DNA of 7,084 nt from H111-94 sp034436045 (lineage in GTDB: Bacteria > Chloroflexota > Ktedonobacteria > Ktedonobacterales > Ktedonobacteraceae): positions 1-7,084 of the forward strand of contig DAOTVZ010000218.1 of NCBI GenBank assembly GCA_034436045.1. The letters are read 5' to 3'. Shown piece after piece: positions 4,798-7,084 of the stretch (positions within the stretch are counted from its first letter, which is position 1; every line of letters starts with the position of its first letter). The notes beneath the pieces are model-generated. The model was not told the DNA's origin, searched no databases, and saw only the letters and a list, made by a program, of their open reading frames with translations. The translations under genes and the position numbers were made by a program.

Positions 4798-7084
4798 TTA
4801 ATCTACGCGCGGCACGCGAGCCAGAATCTCGGCCACTACCTCGTAGTTGATCGTGCCGAGTCGTTCCGCAACCTGCTCTGCCGTGAGGGTTGCATTGCCT
4901 TGTCGTCCAATTAATACAACCTCGTCACCGACGCGCGTTTGGGGAATATGGCTCACATCGACCATGCATTGATCCATGCAGACACGCCCCAACAGGGGGG
5001 CCTCTTGCCCATGAATCAGTACTGACCCCCAGTTTCTTGGCGCGCGTCGGAAGCCATCGGCGTAGCCTACAGGCAATACGGCGATGCGCGTTGGTTTGTC
5101 GGTGATATAGGTACTGCCGTAACCAATGCCCTCACCTGCTGGGATGATCTTCACCTGCGCGACCTGCGTTTTGAACGAGAGCGCCGGTCGGAAGCTCTCC
5201 GGTAGCCGCACCTCGTCGGAGGGATGAAGGCCGTAGATAGCGATGCCGGGACGCACCATGTCGAAATGCGTCTCCGGCAGCGCCAGCGTAGCCGCGCTGT
5301 TGGCGGCATGCACGATGGGAGGACGTAAGCCTTGAGCCTCCAGGATGTCTAAGACGGCGTGCAGGCGTTCAAGCTGCCTGTACGTGTAGCTTTTGTCGGC
5401 GGCGTCGGCCTGCGCGAAATGCGTATACAGTCCCTCCAGCACGAGACCGGGTAAAGCTTTGATGGCACGGATGAGCGCGACAATCTCTTCGTGCTGTTCG
5501 CTGCGGAGGCCCAGGCGGCCCATGCCGGTATCGATTTTCACATGCACGTTGACCGTTTTGTTCAACGCAACCGCTGCGCGTGAGAGCGCCTGTGCTGCTT
5601 CGAGCGAATACAGCGTGACTGTCACCTGCTGCCGCACGGCCTCGCGCATCTGCCAGAGCGGCACGTAACCAAAGACCAGGATGGGCGCACTGATACCCGC
5701 CTCTCGCAAGGGAGTAGCCTCGCTGACGGTCGCTACGCCGAGCATACTGGCTCCATTATGCAGAGTCGTTCGCGCTACCTTGATTGCACCATGCCCATAG
5801 GCGTCAGCCTTGAGGCTGATGAGCAGGCGCACATGCGGGCCGACCAGTGCCTTGATCAGACGGGTATTGTTGCCAATCGCGCTCAAATCGATCTCCAGCC
5901 ACGTGGGACGTTCAGGGCGCATAACCACAATCTGTTTCCAGCCGGGTGTCTGCCGCACCAGTTCCTCGCGCGCCAGTTCTTGCTTAGCCATCAGCAACTC
6001 TGTCACCCGCTCCATGCGTGTCGCCTCCGACCCTTTAATCAGGATCGCGTATTTCGGCACAGCCCGTTCCGTGTAGGGTAAGGATGCCCCTTGTGGTTGT
6101 CCTGTGTACGATTGCTCGGCTTGCTCCGTTTGCGTTTGCTTTGCCAGAAGACCGAGCGCCACATTGGCGGCGTCAGCGTAGGTTGCGGTTTCTATGATGT
6201 GTTCGGCTGGCATCCCGGCGTGACGTGCTGCCTCGGCAATAATGCTGGCGCGGTCGCCGCGTGTGATGAGATAATCGGCGCTGTGCGCGGCGACGCGCCC
6301 TACTATTTGATGGGCCTCTGTCTCGTAGTTGCCCAGGTCGAGCATATCGCCCAGAATGGCGATGCGCATACCGGCAGGTAGAGTGTGCAGAGCTTCAAGT
6401 CCGGCCAGCACGGCGGCGGGCGCGGCATTATGTGTATCATCCAGCAGGCGGCTCTGCAAGCGGCCCTCTAATGGTTTCATCCGTCCGGGCATAGGATAGA
6501 CATTGCTTAGCGCTGCGCTAATGGCCGCCGCTTCCATACCACAGTGATACGCGACCGTGTAGGCTGCCAGCATGGTGGAGATGTGATGCGCGCCCAGCAG
6601 GTGTGAGGATAGTTGAACAGCTTGAGCGACTTTCTCAGCATTTCCAGCGTTTCCAATATTTTCCTCTGCTGGCAAGGTGCAATGCAAACCCTCCCATGTG
6701 ACCTGTACATCCTGAACGCGCGTGGGCGAGAACGGGCGATGACGTGCGCGAATGGATTGCGTTTTGAGGTAGTCTTGAATCAACACGTCATCCTGGTTGT
6801 AGATGGCCATGCCATCCTCTGGCAAGGTAGCTAACAGGGTGCAGAGTTCGTGCGCGAACTGGTTCAGCGAGCCAAAATATTTCAGGTGAGCCGGGCTGAT
6901 GTTCGTGAGAACGCCGATGCGGGGCCGAGCAATGTGGCATAATGCGGCAATTTCGCCGGGATGGTCGAAGCCTAGCTCGACGACGGCATACCATGACGAG
7001 GTTCCAGGCGACCGAGCGAAAGCGGCAGGCCGAGCAGGTCGTTATAGTTCTGCCAGCTTCTGAAAGTGGGAAAGTGGCTGGAGA
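4798..7084 (-). CDS. MurF-Alr fusion: UDP-MurNAc-tripeptide:D-Ala-D-Ala ligase + alanine racemase (5' end outside window, apparent frameshift)
   Basis: Two consecutive wall-precursor enzymes in one frame without a stop between them. Residues are numbered from the codon at 6825. The MurF part covers the upstream codons and residues 1-280: YNDLLGLPLSLGRL, AVVELG and PGEIA precede residue 1, then GRM (114-116), DDTHNAAP (129-136), AILGDMLDLG (156-165) and LIKGS (262-266). It ligates D-Ala-D-Ala to the UDP-MurNAc-tripeptide in the cytoplasm. Its ATP-binding GKTTT loop would lie beyond the right edge. A Gln/Thr-rich stretch (228-258) looks inserted. Alanine racemase spans about 304-675 and is complete: PLP lysine K339 in LKADAYGHG, catalytic Y569 in GIGYGSTY, and RVCMDQCMVDV at 614-624. 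It makes D-Ala from L-Ala. No good Shine-Dalgarno precedes M302 (ATG at 5922), favouring a fused product. At 6991-6992 the frame shifts by one base. Confidence 0.9.
6991..6992 (-). other. Apparent one-base deletion (frameshift) inside the MurF domain
   Basis: Reading leftward, codons 7082-6993 encode clear MurF sequence ending in GRLEPRH. Only two bases (GG) remain at 6991-6992 before the next MurF segment, YAVVELG, starts in a different frame at 6990. Upstream, the first frame meets TAG at 6973-6975, and the second is closed by TAA at 7042-7044. Adding one base restores continuous homology. The site CAT-GG-TAT has no slippery heptamer, so a sequencing or assembly error or a real mutation is likelier than programmed frameshifting. 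Confidence 0.8.

Noticed and set aside
4801..5922. Alanine racemase as a separate gene starting at the ATG at 5922
   Set aside because: There is no stop codon between the domains and no Shine-Dalgarno at a usable distance; the nearest GGAAA is about 14 bases away. It remains a fallback if the frameshift is real.
5758..6081. 107-codon plus-strand open frame inside the fusion gene
   Set aside because: It is antisense to conserved MurF and Alr sequence including the PLP lysine codon.
6985..7000. Programmed ribosomal frameshifting in MurF
   Set aside because: No slippery heptamer, no internal Shine-Dalgarno at the right distance and no clear downstream pseudoknot were seen, and MurF is not known for this.

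Overview
All six genes in this window lie on the minus strand. The content is ordinary chromosomal housekeeping and envelope biology, with no phage, transposon, CRISPR or RNA gene. The sequence has moderate GC. The MurF-type segment at the right edge and the HEAT-like/NTF2-like protein at the left edge remind me of Chloroflexota, particularly Ktedonobacteria-like bacteria. That placement is an impression from protein style and is not proven.

Layout in transcription order, right to left. (1) 7084-4798: a large gene, cut by the window edge, in which a MurF-type UDP-MurNAc-tripeptide:D-Ala-D-Ala ligase is joined in one frame to a complete alanine racemase. Its MurF part carries an apparent one-base deletion at about 6991-6992. 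(2) 4705-3716: a lipid kinase of the diacylglycerol kinase/YegS/BmrU family. (3) 3580-3392: a 62-residue two-helix membrane protein with a convincing promoter about 70 bases ahead of it. (4) 3315-2848: a GNAT acetyltransferase, separated from the small gene by a perfect inverted repeat. (5) 2564-1014: a polytopic GT-C (GT87-like) glycosyltransferase, preceded by a 10-codon mini-ORF with a perfect Shine-Dalgarno. (6) 934-1: the first 311 codons of an unrecognised protein that runs off the left edge.

Three products fit one theme: building and recycling the envelope. Alanine racemase makes D-Ala, MurF adds D-Ala-D-Ala to the peptidoglycan precursor, the lipid kinase phosphorylates a membrane lipid, and the GT-C enzyme moves a sugar from a polyprenyl carrier. 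The GNAT and the small membrane protein look like a separate two-gene unit. I found no clearly undescribed system. The points most worth checking are the MurF-Alr fusion with its frameshift and unusual motifs, the mini-ORF before the glycosyltransferase, and the hairpin between the small membrane gene and the GNAT gene.
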